This document shows positions 35,433 through 48,900 of a stretch of DNA of 64,000 nucleotides, in pieces. The DNA is from Trogon surrucura (Eukaryota > Chordata > Aves > Trogoniformes > Trogonidae): contig CM036619.1 of assembly GCA_020746105.1 (NCBI GenBank), positions 6,602,561 to 6,666,560 of the forward strand, given 5' to 3'. A program made the translations under genes and the position numbers. The first letter of the stretch is position 1. Every line of letters starts with the position of its first letter. Below the pieces are notes generated by a model, which did no database searches, had not been told where the DNA came from, and saw nothing but the letters and a program-made list of their open reading frames with translations.

Positions 35433-38042
35433 CTGAGTGGTTTTGAACACATACCTCCTAGGATATTCAGTGTAAGGCTGCCTCAATCCCTGCTGCTACA
35501 GCAGTTCTGCTTTGCATAAGTCAATTAAGCATTCTGTGATCTAGAGGCAATCAGAATAGAAGTTAGGTTTGAAAAATAAAGGGGATAGGGTTGGCTGAAA
35601 GAAATGCTGCTTTAAAACGTATATAGGGAGCTCCACTACAGTGCTGAACAGCCTTGGAATTGAGCCCTGTTTCTAGCTGAAACAGCAGTAGCTGCTTAGT
35701 TGTAGTCACCTAAATCAATTCTGCTTCTCAGAACTCCGTCTGTAAAAACAAACTGATAGTAATTCTTGTTGAAGTTGTCAGGACAAACACACCAAGGACT
35801 GTGAGATAATCAGGATCCCTTGTGGTTAGCCACTTCTGAGGAAATAAAAACCAAACCAAACAAAACAACACCGCGATGACCCTTCTAGAATATGCAGACA
35901 TGCAGAGATCTATGATTTGATTGGGCTAACAGTGATTATTATGTGCCTTTGTATGGTATAACACTGAAAAATGTCTGATTATTCTGTTTTTCTCTAAGTA
36001 AAATCTGATTTACATGGATGGGAAAAGAAGACATTAATCTCAAGGTCATCTAATGATGTAGAGTTTATGCATCTAAACCATTTCTTCCGAGCATGAGTCT
36101 TTTTTTTCACATCATACTGCATTCTAAATTTTGAGTCGAGTTTCTGAGAAAATAATATTGTGAAATGTTCTTCTTTTTCTCCCTGAACATGAAATCAAAA
36201 TGCAGCATAAATACACACTACCACTGTTCTTTCAGACTGGTCAAGTCACTGCACCATGCTTTGTTCTACGTAACACTGATATGTTCAATAATATGACCCA
36301 GGTCTTTCCAGATAAGTATAACCAAAAGATGCAGATGTTAGCCCCAAGGCAAATATATTACAAGGAAAGAAAAATAAATTAATTTACCAGACCACGTAAC
36401 ATAATATATCTCCTCCAGAGACTGTAATTTCAGTACAGATTTTGTTTTAATAAACTTGTCTCATACAAGTTTTCCCAGAACTGCTTTCAATCCAACTTGA
36501 AATGTATAACAACCTCAGAATATAAATGATAGTTTACCTAATGTAACTTGAAGATTCATCTCAGACTCAAGACTACTGATTAGTGTTTTCATTTGCAAAA
36601 GATGATGGGTCTGTGTCTGACAAATTTTGAGACAGAATACTTATCTGCCTCTTGTGTCCCAGACTCAGGCTAATTTTTGTCTCTTCTTGCATTTCCTTCC
36701 TGTGCTAACCAAATCAGCTCATCGTAACCCTCATGAGGCCTGAATGAATCATTGGAGCTAAGTTTCGTAATGTACACAAATAAATAAATAAAGGGAAGAA
36801 GGCTGTTTCTGGCAATGAAACGCTTGCTGGAAGGTTGTAAATAACAGCAGCCTACCTCCTGGTTCCCTTTGGTAAAGAAAGTTCTCTTTAACACAGAGGT
36901 TATTTTCTCCCTCTTTGGAGACTGCCCTAAATTGAACAGGGAGTGGCCAGTCTTCTACAGTCGTTTGTGATTCCATAGTCATAAAACGTGGTTGAGATAG
37001 CCTAAGTGGCAAAAGGATTAGCAACACATCACACGTAGTTTTGATAATACTCCCTAGTATTGAAGTCAAAAAGAAACCAAGCTTAGGTGTAAGCCACATG
37101 AATCTAGAAAGCTCGGACTTTGCTACTGTAAATAAATTAGGTGCCTCCATGAAGAAAAACAAAAAACTGCTCTTTTTCTATGGCTGTAACATGAGATTGA
37201 ATTTCTTGCATACTGAAGGAGTAGCTTTTGTTTTTTGGCTCTACAAGTGGCATAGATCCGTTCTGCTGATTTTTACCCTTTTGCCTCTGTAATGTCTTCT
37301 GTAAAAAATAACTGAAAAATAAATGATAACTATATTCACAGCACAAACTTTGACTGAAAGAGAGTTTGAAATAAGAGTGTAAAATGAATATCCATTTGTT
37401 TTTGCTGGATAGATTTTACTAGGTAACTGAAAACATGCAATTGGAAGAGAAAAGAAAAGGATGTGAGAAGGGAGGGAAAAGCAAAAGAATGTTGTGGGGA
37501 AGTATGCAAACCATAAGGTTAAAGAAAAAAATCCCACAGATAACACCATGGGCAAATACAAAAAAATAATAGCTTGTTTGAAAAGGTGAATTTAACCTAG
37601 ATATTTTTCATGAAGTAAATATATATTCACTCAATATTCTGATTCTGGGTAACATGATCAGTCACAGTGGTACAATAACTACTGCCCTTCCTGTGTCAGA
37701 GCAGGAGGCATCAGTTTTGCTCGGACAAACAAATATTTGGAGGACGCAGAGTTTGTTTTTCTATCTGTAGTTCCCTCTACAGAAATTCAACCTCACGTAT
37801 AAGTACCACTTCTACCACATAGCAGTGCGCTGAAGGAGGATTTTGGCACTGCTGAGACCCTTGCATAGGCACAGGCACCATTCCTGACACCACTTCTGCA
37901 TCCTCCAGACCTTGTTCGCCTTATCACTCCCTTGGAGTGCTCATCTCCACATGATGCACTGTGTCAGAGTGACAGGGAACAGAGGCTGCAATTGCATCCT
38001 ACTGTCTTTATTGGGGATGTTAGTTTTACCAAAATCACACTT

Positions 38043-38054
38043 CCCCCCCCCCCC
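38043..38054. repeat. poly(C) run, 12 nt
   Basis: Uninterrupted C12, an unusual homopolymer in this AT-rich DNA. Confidence 0.9.
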
Positions 38055-38942
38055 ACTTTAAAATCTCAGTTAATCAATGCTTGCTTTTTTGAAGCTAGCT
38101 TTAAAAATGGAAGTGGAATTACAGCTAGAAAACAACCAAATAATCAAGCAAACTGAAAAATCCAGCAATAAATCCCACTCTCTTGCTCTGTCAATCTTGT
38201 TAATTGCCACTTTATTTAATACCTACCTCTTCTGCTAAAGGTTATTAAGAAGGATGTTGAAGCCAGACACACTTTCAAGCTGGTATTTTATTAGACAGAG
38301 ATTACATTGTGAGATTTCCATCTCGGCTCTCACACTAGGGACTCCCTCTGCTCACTGGTCCATAATGTCTGACCTACATATCTCTCCTGACCAGGATTTT
38401 GCTGGATGACTGCATTACCCAGCAGAATTTGATTCCCTTTACTACATTTATTTATCACAGCAATTAAACCCATGTGCTGATTTATTGAGTGCCGGCCTGG
38501 TGTGAAATGTAGGAATGCACATGACTCATTCTGTTCTTTCTGACATTATACTACTGTCCAAATTGCATTTGGGCATCTTCATGCTGCTTTTACCTTACTT
38601 AGAGTTACTTTTGGCTTCTAGGGACAAATAACGGTCATACCCCTTCATTCTGTAATACCTCTTTTTTTCTCTCTCTCACTCTTTCTTTTTTCTTTGTTTT
38701 TATTACCTTTATGTTGTTCCTCTATGTCACACCTTCTCGTTACTGAATTATCTGGAATTTATTCCATCCCTTCACAGCCGTTGCCTTGTGAAAATCTGAG
38801 CAAGACTTGATGATGCAGTGTAACACTGTCTGGGTTTCTGATTTGGAAATTAGTATACAGAATCCCACGAGATAATCTATTCCTAATGTTTCCTCAATTA
38901 GCTTCTTCAATAAATGGATGACAGCTGTGTCCTTTGAAAATG

Positions 38943-38981
38943 AAGAAAGGAAAGAAAGGAAAGAAAGAAAGAAAAGAAAAA
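38943..38981. repeat. (GAAA/GGAAA)n polypurine microsatellite
   Basis: Repeats of AAAGG and AAAG units, about 39 nt with no pyrimidine. Confidence 0.85.
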
Positions 38982-40357
38982 TTTCTTAAAAGAGAATGTT
39001 GACACACTCAGATGTAAAAGCAAAGGAATTCGATCTTTTGTCACAGCAAGGTGATTTTCACACTCATAGTGAATATTCTTACTATTTAATGTTGTATTAA
39101 ATGCAGACAAGCAATGGAAAAAGTATTGGAGGTTAATTATGCATATTTCTGAGGCCTTGCTGTAGTACAACTTTTTAAATATAGAAACTATGTAGCTCCC
39201 TTAAGAAATGGTCTTGGGGCAATAAGCAGAAAGGACCAACATGATTTTAGGGTATTATTGAGAATAATACCCCACTATGGGCAGGAGGGAACTGAATAAA
39301 GTTTCTTGTCATCATTATGCAGCTGTCCCATGGTGTTGGGGCCCTTGGGGAAGCCTGACTTGTCCTATTCCATACAGTGATGCTGAAGAGAATTCACGGG
39401 GATCTGTGAGCTGGAGTGTGTATCCACCTGACGCATGAAGGAGAATTGAGACTATTGATTTTATGCAAGCGAATGAATTGTTCAGCCTTCACCTCTGTTT
39501 GTCATTTCTCTGAACTTTAAAATAGGGAAAAAGCACATTTCTACCTTACGGTGCTTTTAATTCACTAATTTTGTTGCATAGTTACTGGCAAATAGTAAAG
39601 AATATGCTTCACAATATGTTTGAACTAAATAATGCACTTTCCTGATTATCCCTGTATTATACATGTACTACGTGGGGTTGGTGGTAATATCAAGGATGTC
39701 TCTCATTTCTTTCAAGTACTGATGTTCTAAATGTTTAAAACAAAAAATTGACACCCTTCATTGGCATAAACCTTGTCAACAGTTGTATTAATTTCCCTTT
39801 TAATCTCTTCCCCCTATGATGACCTTAGACCTTGACACAATCTACTAAAATATAAAAAGTGGCATTTAGAATGGAATGAAGTATATATAAATAAATGGTT
39901 CAAATAATCCCTTATACAACAACAGATCCTTGATGTCACTTCTTTCCAAAGAGAAAACAAACAAGATGAAGAGGATAGCAAGGAGGGGGTTTCCTCAGCA
40001 ACGTCATTAAAAAGAATTAGAACTTCCTCCTTCTTCCTAAGACTCAAAATTTTATTTTTATTATTTGTTGTTTGTTTGTTCTTTTTTTCCCCTTACACAG
40101 CCTTTTGTGATGGGGAAGCAGGCATGTGAATCAAGCCACTGGACCTGATCACTCCCAGCTGCCAGAGATGATTGTGTGCATCAGATAGATGATTTGGACT
40201 CTGTTAGAGCTCTGAATTGGCTTCTTCTTATGACGGAGTCCAGTAACTCTAGAGTGAGGAGCAAGCTTTTCTTGATTTGTTCAGAATCAGACCTCATTGT
40301 TAGTCCTCCTGAGATTCACTCACCCACTTCTTTTTTTTTGGATGTTTTTCTTTTTCT

Positions 40358-40385
40358 TTTCTTGGCTTAAGGCCAAGCCAAGAAA
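40358..40385. repeat. perfect inverted repeat, 11-bp arms, 6-nt loop
   Basis: Arms TTTCTTGGCTT and AAGCCAAGAAA flank AAGGCC. No neighbouring gene suggests a terminator role. It may be chance or the remnant of a mobile-element end. Confidence 0.7.
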
Positions 40386-41698
40386 TGGAGTGGGAAAACT
40401 AAGTCCAATAAGCAACTTACGTGATTAAAATATTTTAAGACCCAGGTTCATTTCACCTAATTTCAGATGCCTAAGTGAACAGTGGCCCACAGAATGGAAT
40501 CACTGTACTTTGACATTCAGCTGACAAACATCCAGAGTGATTCAGATCTCTGTGGGGCTGTTTTGTCTTCTGCAGGCACAGTCCAGATATATTCGTTCAG
40601 GGATGTTAGAATGACTAAGCTTCTGTATAATGTATCTCACTGTGTATCTAAAGTCCATAGAGACTATTTATTTCTATGAAAACAACTCAAAAACCAGAAG
40701 AGTACAAGCTTGCAACAACTAACAATCAGTTCTGCAGTTACAAATCTGATTTTCTTTCTATTCATTCTTCCAATTTTCCAAATCAGACAAATATTGTTCA
40801 ATGGTTTCAGGCTTCTTCAACTCTGTTCAGGTCTCTGGAACTACTCCAGATTTACATCAGGGGGCTGAGATGAAGGGCTAATTAAACCCACAGACATGCA
40901 AGGTGAAATTTTGATCCCATTGAAATCAATGGGAAATTGCCATCTCATTGAGTAGAGCAGCGGTTATTCATATATTTAGTAGGCGTGTCTTTAATGAGGA
41001 ATCAGGCCAAATATCTATATTTGAGTTAGTTTGATATGAGTGAGGAAGGCCACAGTAACTTTATTTTACCTTTGTTATTGATCCATTTGATGAAGGGTAT
41101 CTTTAAATCTGCATCAGTTTTCAGTACAAGCTGTTTTATGAAGTCTGGTAGCAGAATTTCTTGTCTGGACATCTTGAACAGACTGTAAGAAGATAATTGA
41201 GGGCTGATGCCTCTTTCCTGCATTTAGTCTATAGAATGTTCATGGCAGGTGTTGTTAAACTGTGTTACTTATGTCTCTGTTCCCCATGAACTAACCTAAT
41301 AAACCTGATAACACTATTTTGGAGTGAAGGAACATTGTGAATGAAACCAACAGTTCGATGCAATGACCAAGTAACAGCATTCATTAATTCTACGCTGGAA
41401 ACAACCTCTTTCTTTTGAGTTCTATGATATCTTTTTTTTTGTAAATAGATAGAGAAAGAAAAAACTGGACAAGAGCAGAGATAAGTTTGGGATAATGGGC
41501 TTTCATCTGTCAAAAAAAAAATAAAAATATATATCTCACCTCACATATAGGGTCAAGTATAGCCAGCTTGGAGAAGGTAGGCAGGCTGAATTAAAGTCAG
41601 TATCAGAGATTTAGAGGAAAATTATGTGACCTTTAGTTACCAGGAAACAGGCTGATGGATCAGAGAGTCATAGAAGTGCCTGTGAAATAAAGAGGGGA

Positions 41699-41883
41699 AA
41701 TCATAGAATCATAGAATGGCCTAGGCTGGAAGGGACCTTAGAGATCATTTTAATCCAACCTCCCTGTCACTGGTAGGGACGCCTCTCATCTAGATCAGGC
41801 AGCACATGAGGACTGAACGGGAATTGAACCCATGACCTTTGGTGTTTCAGCACCACACCCAACTGACTGAGCTAAACCAGCCC
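41699..41883 (-). mobile_element. chimeric SINE: tRNA-Ile-like head with CR1-like tail
   Basis: Read on the minus strand from 41883: GGCTGGTTTAGCTCAGTCAG (A box TAGCTCAGTCAG), a TGGTG/CACCA anticodon-stem-like pair, then GGTTCAATTCC (a perfect match to the Pol III B-box consensus), followed by a CR1 3' tail ending in ATTCTATGATTCTATGA. Total about 185 bp. tRNA-derived SINEs with CR1 tails are known from passerine birds (TguSINE1). The tail here looks like a different CR1 subfamily from what I recall for TguSINE1, but I could not compare them. Confidence 0.8.
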
Positions 41884-41917
41884 TCTAAATATGAACTTTC
41901 GAAGAGCAGCAGATTGG

Positions 41918-42681
41918 GACACAGAGTTTCAACAAGGCCAAATGCCGGGTTCTGCACTTTGGCCACAACAACCCCCGGCAGCGCTACAGGCTTGGCTGGA
42001 GAGCTGCTCAGTACAGAGGGAACCTGGGGATGTTGACTGATAGCTGGCTTAATATGCACCAGCAGCGTGTCCAGGTGGCCAAGAAGGTCAATGGCATCCT
42101 GGTCTGTACGAGAAACAGTGTGGCCAGCAGGACCAGGGCAGGGATTTTAGCCCTACACCAGCACTGATGAGGTCATACCTTGATTCCTGTCTTCAGTTTT
42201 GGGCCCCTCAATCCAAGAAGCATATTGAGGCACTAGAGTGTAAAAAGAAGGGAAATGAAGCTGGTGAGGGGTCTAGAGCACATATCTTATGAGGAGCAGC
42301 TGAGAGAACTGGGGTAGTTTAGCCCGGAGAAAAGGAGGATGAGGGGGAGACCTTATTGCTCTCTGCCTGAAAGGAGGTTGCAGCTAGGTGGGGGTCAGTC
42401 TCTTCTCTCAGGTAAAGAGTGATAGGACAAGAGGAAATGGCCTTAAGCTGTGCCTAGGGAAGTTTAGACTGGATATTAGGAAGAATTTCTTTACTGAAAG
42501 GGTTATCAGGCATTAGAACAGGTTGCTCACGGCAGTGGTAGACTTCCCTTCCCTGGGTGTCTTTAAAAGGAGTGCAGATATAGTGCTTAGGGATATGGTT
42601 CAGTGAAGGACTTGTCAGTGCTAGGTTAATGATTGGACTCAATGACCTTAAAGACTTTTTCCAATCTAGGCAATTCTGTGA
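41918..42681 (+). mobile_element. old CR1 LINE, 5'-truncated
   Basis: Starts at the block corresponding to '[17 protein letters not shown]' (TTTCAACAAGGCCAAATGCC, RT C-terminal side) and runs through 'gcagggattttagccctaca', 'gtctagagcacatatcttatgagg' and the terminal 'ggactcaatgaccttaaagac' block to a single terminal repeat ATTCTGTGAT. Many stops and frameshifts. Its 3' portion and the following non-CR1 flank recur at 57.9 kb. Confidence 0.88.
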
Positions 42682-42960
42682 TCTCTCTGAATTTAATATC
42701 TGGGGTACTATAAAAAGCAATATGAAGGTTGCACCCCTCCTTTACTTATTTGGAAAAAGCTTTCTTGGTCTTTGGAAGTAATCGGAGTATTTTGGTAGAC
42801 GTGTTTTTTGCAACATTCATTTGTTTTCACAGTAATTAATTTGTAAAAAGTTCAGAAATATGTTTTAATACATTTGCAATTCCCAATACAGTAAGAGAAA
42901 ATTCATTTTTACATCAGAGGACAAATCAGTGACTCTTTCTTCTAGATGCACTGGAATCAT
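42412..42960 (+). repeat. duplicated segment, copy A (CR1 3' end plus non-CR1 flank)
   Basis: 549 bp matching 57944-58484 in the same orientation, with scattered substitutions and small indels (roughly nine-tenths identical by eye). The first 270 bp is CR1 3' region. The remaining 279 bp (42682-42960) is not CR1 but is equally well shared. Confidence 0.92.
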
Positions 42961-45900
42961 GCGTGTAACAACCTACTGGGAACCTTGCAAAGCCTCAACT
43001 TCTTATTTGTTTAACCATAATTGCGTATTTATAAATTACAGCAGGCTTTTCTAATTAATTTTGTATCATGCAAATAACATTGGTTTGTAACAACCTGCTA
43101 TATTAGTAAAACCATTGCCAAGAAAACATAGCAGCCTGGAGTCACATTTAGTTTGAAGGGAAATGAAAGGCAGCCAGAGCAGAGACTAGTCTTTTGTTTC
43201 ACTCCTGAGAGGTAATTACCAACTGCAAAATACGAAGATAAAAGCCTTTCAATAAACTGACACCTTCTGCACATTGAGTCCCCAGAATGTTTTTAATTCT
43301 GTCAGACACAAAGGAGATGTGCTAATAAACGCATGATTTCAAGCCAACCCAACCAAAGCAGTATTATTTGGCAAAAGGGTGTTTATGATGGATTTCCTAA
43401 GCAGCCAGCATAGGGAACAGTGCAAGGACCCATCCTAAGATGTGTAAAACTGTCTGTGGTCACTGCGGGTATTTAGATCTTTCTATGATCAAACCTGTGG
43501 TCTGTGTACTCAGGGGATCATTTGGATATGAGCTGGCAGGTACGACACAGAATTTATGGGAAATCCATAAACCACAGCAGCTGGAAACCAGGGCAGGGTG
43601 TCTCAAAGGGCATTAAATGCCCGTGTTTAGGTAACTGAATCCTTCCCTTGATCTCCACAAGTCCTTAGTACACGGTCTTCATTCTGCCTGAGATCAAGCA
43701 GCTTACAAATCCCATCTGTTTTCACAAGGGAAATCTCATTATGGGCATCTGATTGGCAGAGCTAAGAATTTCTTCTTAGTATAATTAACATATTAATTCT
43801 CTAAGCAAGTTCTTATTAGGTCAGGCATACCGCTATACAATTATCGTTAATACTGCAGTTAAGACTCATTTCTGTTTTCTTTTTTGTTGTTACACTCAGC
43901 CTTCTAGTGTCTCTCTGACTGTGAATGTCAATGTTGACAGTTTTTCCCATGTAGGAAGGAATTATGCCAAGTTACCAATGACCCAGGTTCTTCACCCATC
44001 TTCATATGATGCTTATGGTGAGGAAGTTCTTGTTCCATAGTTTGGGGAGCTTCCTGGGTATATATTGATTTATTTTTTTTTAATGCAGTCTGCTTTCTTT
44101 TTTCAGTGGTTATTGGCTAAAGACTGAAGCTACTTCATCACCTTTCCCTTCTTCAATTAGCACAAAGACTTGATGTTTTTACACAACTGCCTAGATTTAC
44201 TGGACCTTTCCACACATGGCATTCACAGAGCTAAGTTAAAATGACTTAAACTAAAACCACTTTGTCAATAGTCACCTGATTGTTACTACAGTTAAAGCAG
44301 GCTAACATCCGTTCATGTTGAGAGCAGTCTGGACAAATCCTGATGACAACCATTGTGAGTTCTTCATTTATTTTTCCATAATGTCTTCATGTAGGTGGCA
44401 TAGTTGGAGCTGTCCCACCATGCCATGACCTGCCTGTCTGGCAGCTAAATGTGCTCTGAAGGTACTTCAAAGCCAAGGGTTTATCCGAGGGTTCCTGTGC
44501 TGGAAATATCCACTGGAATCTTCTCAAAGATCTCAAAGGAGTATACAAAATGGATATTTTGGCCTGAAAGTTACTTTTAGGGAAGAGGTAGACATGGAAA
44601 CTTCTCTTGGTCCAACTGTCATGGACCTGAAAGTTTGCTTTGAGTATGTGAGCTCCCTTTGTACTTCACATTCTTAACCTGTATCAGTAAGAAAATTGAA
44701 CTGGGGACTGTCCTATGTTCCCAAGACAATGTAGTACTAGTGCTTCCTGCATGTTAAGAAGGTCAACAAAATTGCTGGCCTGAGTACTCTGGCTGACAAT
44801 TTTTCTTCCCAGAAGTGTGAAATTTGTAAATGCAAATATTTATAAACAAATAAAATTCCTTGGGGTTTTCTTCTCTCTCATATCTCTAGAATGAAATCTC
44901 ATAGACCAAAGGATCATTGCAAACCCTTATGGTTGATTGCTCATCTTCAATGTGGGTTTTTTTAATTGTTTTTAAAACTCTTGTCTTTAATAGTGGCATA
45001 AAGCTGTGTGCACATGAAACACAGGCAAACAAAAATCTTTTTCTCTACGGAGAGAAAATGAGAAAGAATGAATTGCACATGACCAATGTCAGTCACGATA
45101 TTTAACATGCTGTTGGCAGGCATAAAATATTTACAGTGATGATGGTGGGATAATAACTTATAAAGAGCACAATAATAGAAGTTCTCAAAACTAATGCCTG
45201 CCTTGTCCATCTCATTCGCTCGATCTGTAGCAGATCAGTATGATGGTTACTTGCAGTGCATATCATAATTGCAAAGAGGAGTATGGAACTGTTGTAGCAA
45301 ATTTTACTAAGAAGCCTAGAATTTAAAAAAGATTTTTTAAATTGGGCAAAGATACTCCATTGGATTCTGAGTGTATAATAAAATTTGATTCACAGTGTAA
45401 ATAAGAGCTTCATTGAGGAGCACTGCTTAGTCCTCATGAAACACATGGTAGTTGTAAACTGAGTGATCCTAATGAATTCAATGGAGTCGTGGTGATGTGA
45501 ACCAGGTGCAAATATGGCCCATATTATTCCATTGGTATTCTAGTGATGACAAGCATCATGATAAACAGTGGCTGCCTATGTCAATTCTGCAGAGCCATGT
45601 GAGCAACACCAATTGCAATAAAAAAAGTGGAAAAAGCATACTTTATGTTGCTTGCATTTGGATTTTTTTTTTTCGGTTTCATTATGGCATTTTTTTCATT
45701 CAGGATTAGAATTCTCAGTTTTAATATGTTTGCTTACATGAAATGCAGATTGTAATTAAATGTCAGGCTGTTTAATTGTGCCTTCATTTGTATAAATTAG
45801 AATGTTGCTATAGAAAAAAAGGAAGAAATAAACCACTTTTCATTTCCCTTTCAATATTATGTTTGAATTAATAGTTAAATAAGAGGAGATGAAACATTTT

Positions 45901-48900
45901 TTTGGGGAATCGATGTTAATTAGTATTTCACAGTCTGTGCCACAGACCATGTATCACTTGCTTCACTAAGACAAAATGATTCAATAAAATGTTTTTCTGG
46001 AAGTAAGGAATGAGCACTGGCTCAGCAAAACGGCACTCAAAGATTCTGCCTTATCCTGCTTGTTCTGGGTAATTGTTTGGAGACAGCACTGAGAAGGGAC
46101 ATGAGCTTGTAAGGTGGGACTTGAGTAGAACTAAGGCACCTGAATACAAATGACTAACACAGAAAATTCTTCTTGGACTTAAGACACCTGAACTGATGGA
46201 ATTAAATTCATATTAAGCTTTGTCAGGCAGTTGTATGTACTGGTAAGCACCCTCAGACCCTGAGGAATACACTGCAGACGGAATTAAATCTGTGTATAAC
46301 AGGATGGTTACCACACTTTCACCCCAGAATTGGGAAATCTGATCATGGACCTTGGTCCTCTCAAAGGAGTACCAAACTCATGTGAAGCCCTTTCCTAGGG
46401 ACAGGGTTGGAGGGAAGATTGGAGGGAGGATTGCTGTGTACCTCTTCCTTTGGAATTTTGCCAGTGGGAAATTATGATTTATCCTTGGAGAAAGGGCAGT
46501 GAGAGAGAAGTTAGGGCAGTATAGAGCTTTGTATGCCAAGGAATTTGTTGATGTTTTTCTTGGTCCTGGTAAATGTTTTTGTTTATTGTTTCTTGGTTTA
46601 TGTTAGGAAAATTGTTGTCTAAAGTACATGAGCAAACTTTGCAACCGGGACCAGAGTTTGACCCCCAGGGCACTGGACTATGGTAAAAATCTTGAACGAT
46701 TTTGCATACAGTGGCAGATCCTCTAGGGAATCGGTGGGACTAACACAAGAACCTGCACCAAGATAATTAGGGCTTTCTCCAGGAGATGGGTGAAAACTTT
46801 CTGGATGGAGAAGAAAAAAATAATTATTTTAATAGCTGGACAAGATATAAATATTCAAGCAATATTTGCTGAGCATTACTGGATATCTTTTTTAGTTCTT
46901 TCTTTGTTACTGTCACTGTGACAATTCCGGATAGTCTGGCTATCCTCTTAAATCACCAGCCACTTTTTAAACCAATCTGCATGTCATCTGAGGACCAGCT
47001 GCCAGCAAAAGAGAAATTTCGAGGTCTTCAGCAGATTGTTGCTTCCTTGCAGTGGAGTCTGAAATGAAAGTAGTTTGTGTTCATATTAGCCATGACAGAA
47101 GGTATTACTGACAGGTGAGGCTGGTTGCAAAGAAAGCATCAAGCTAGTAGGACAGAAGGGCCTCACAGCAGTAAGGCATAACTGGATCACAGTCTCTGTA
47201 AAAAGCAGCAAGCAGATGTCTCCCTGTGCTTCTGGGATTGTCCTATGAATAAAATGTTGCTAGGACATAGATTTTGCTGCTAACAAAGGAGCACACGCAG
47301 AGAACTGCAGGCACAGCTGGGTCTGGTTTCTGTAAAGTTTTCTTTCCTTAGCTCATTATACCGAAAACTAATGGTGACCCTTCGTAGCAAACAAGCACCA
47401 TGCAAAGAGACTGTGTTTTAGATGAAAGTGGTCAAAGTAGACATCTTTGAATATTCCTTTTGCATTAGTACTGACTTGGTTTATCTCAAACAGCGCAGGT
47501 TTCCCTCTGCATTGTACAGGACTAGCATTTCTCCAGGCTGGCAGATGCAGCAGCTTCAGTGAGTTGTAGGTGCCTAGGACTGTTTTATAACAGTAAAACC
47601 TCCCTCATGGCAGAGAATAGCCTCTGTCAATGGCCTTATCCTTTCCCTGTGAAAAGGTGACCATGCACAAAAGAAGTTGGGAATGGGCCTCAGGCTGTGC
47701 TGCACCATGTACCATGAATGGGAATTGTCTGGGAGTGTACCAGATGGCCCACACACAGGCTACACCAGGGAGCATCACTGTTCCCAAGCACATCCCTTGG
47801 CATTATTTATTTCAGCAGGAAAGATATGGCTTGAAATCCAAGCTGGAGTCCTATGTCCAGGGGCAGAAAGAGAAAAGGTTTTCATTCACACTGTGGTCAT
47901 TCACAGGTTAAAGAATGAAACACAGACTAATTAGTCTTGAGTCCTGAACTAAATTCACTTTCATAGGTGGGTGGGGGGCATATTGTCAAAAGGATTTTTA
48001 ATTGCCCACACAGAGTTGAAACTGACTGAAGTTAACTATTTATATGTATCTGTAAAGATCAAGAAAAATGGAAATCAGTCATCATTCCTTCTGTTTATGT
48101 ATTTTGTATCAAAGTATAACACTAAAGAGAATAAAAAGCTTAATCAGATTCTTCCTAACATCTACTTGCAAGAAGAGGGGAAATAAAAGGGTTCGGGGGA
48201 GTGAAATACAGTCCTCTCTAACTCCTGTAATTAAATGTTTCTTTAAAAATGTTCACTAGTTCATTGCATAATTCTGGGACTCAGGAAGCAGAGGATCCAT
48301 CTCAATCGTGCACTCAATGATGATGTGTTTCTGGACTGATAACCCCACGTGGGTGTCATGAGCACGCTCTGTTTTGGGGTGTATTGCTGCACAAATGCCT
48401 TTGACAGAGCAGTCCTGTGACCAAGAAGCAGTATATCTGCATGCCGGCACTCCAAAAACTCATTTGTTTTTTAGGATAAGCCATGGTCTCATCCTAATTT
48501 TGGAAGTGTTTATTTTTCCAATTCTCTAATTTTCCAACTTCTAATGTCTTTTAATTTTTTTCAGTATGTGCTATCTCTTATAAAATAATTTGTGCATTAC
48601 TAACGGAACTCACTCTCTTATTGTTGCGGTTCCTATTATTAAGCAATATATTATTGTCAGTAGACTGATTGAATTATACATTTAATAACCTATTAGGATT
48701 ATTCATGCTATGGTTATACTTCAGGACTTCAGTTAAGGGAAGTGCAAGATGCTGTACGAGCCATACATTTTCCCTCCATAGTCTTTAGAGACGTTCAGAA
48801 AATAAGATCCTAGCAGTAAAAACAGGAAAATTGAAATGAATTGGTTGCAATTTTTTTTCTTCATTTTCATCAGGAAAAAATCCTTGACAATAGCAAGAGT

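Larger units (their letters stand above)
35433..41698. other. 6.3 kb non-coding, nothing recognised as a gene
   Basis: Contains a C12 run, a GAAA-type microsatellite and a perfect short hairpin (listed separately). Near 40905-40945, CCCATTGAAATCAATGGGA is a palindrome-like motif of a type I associate with an ancient amniote repeat (recalled, not checked). Confidence 0.5.
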
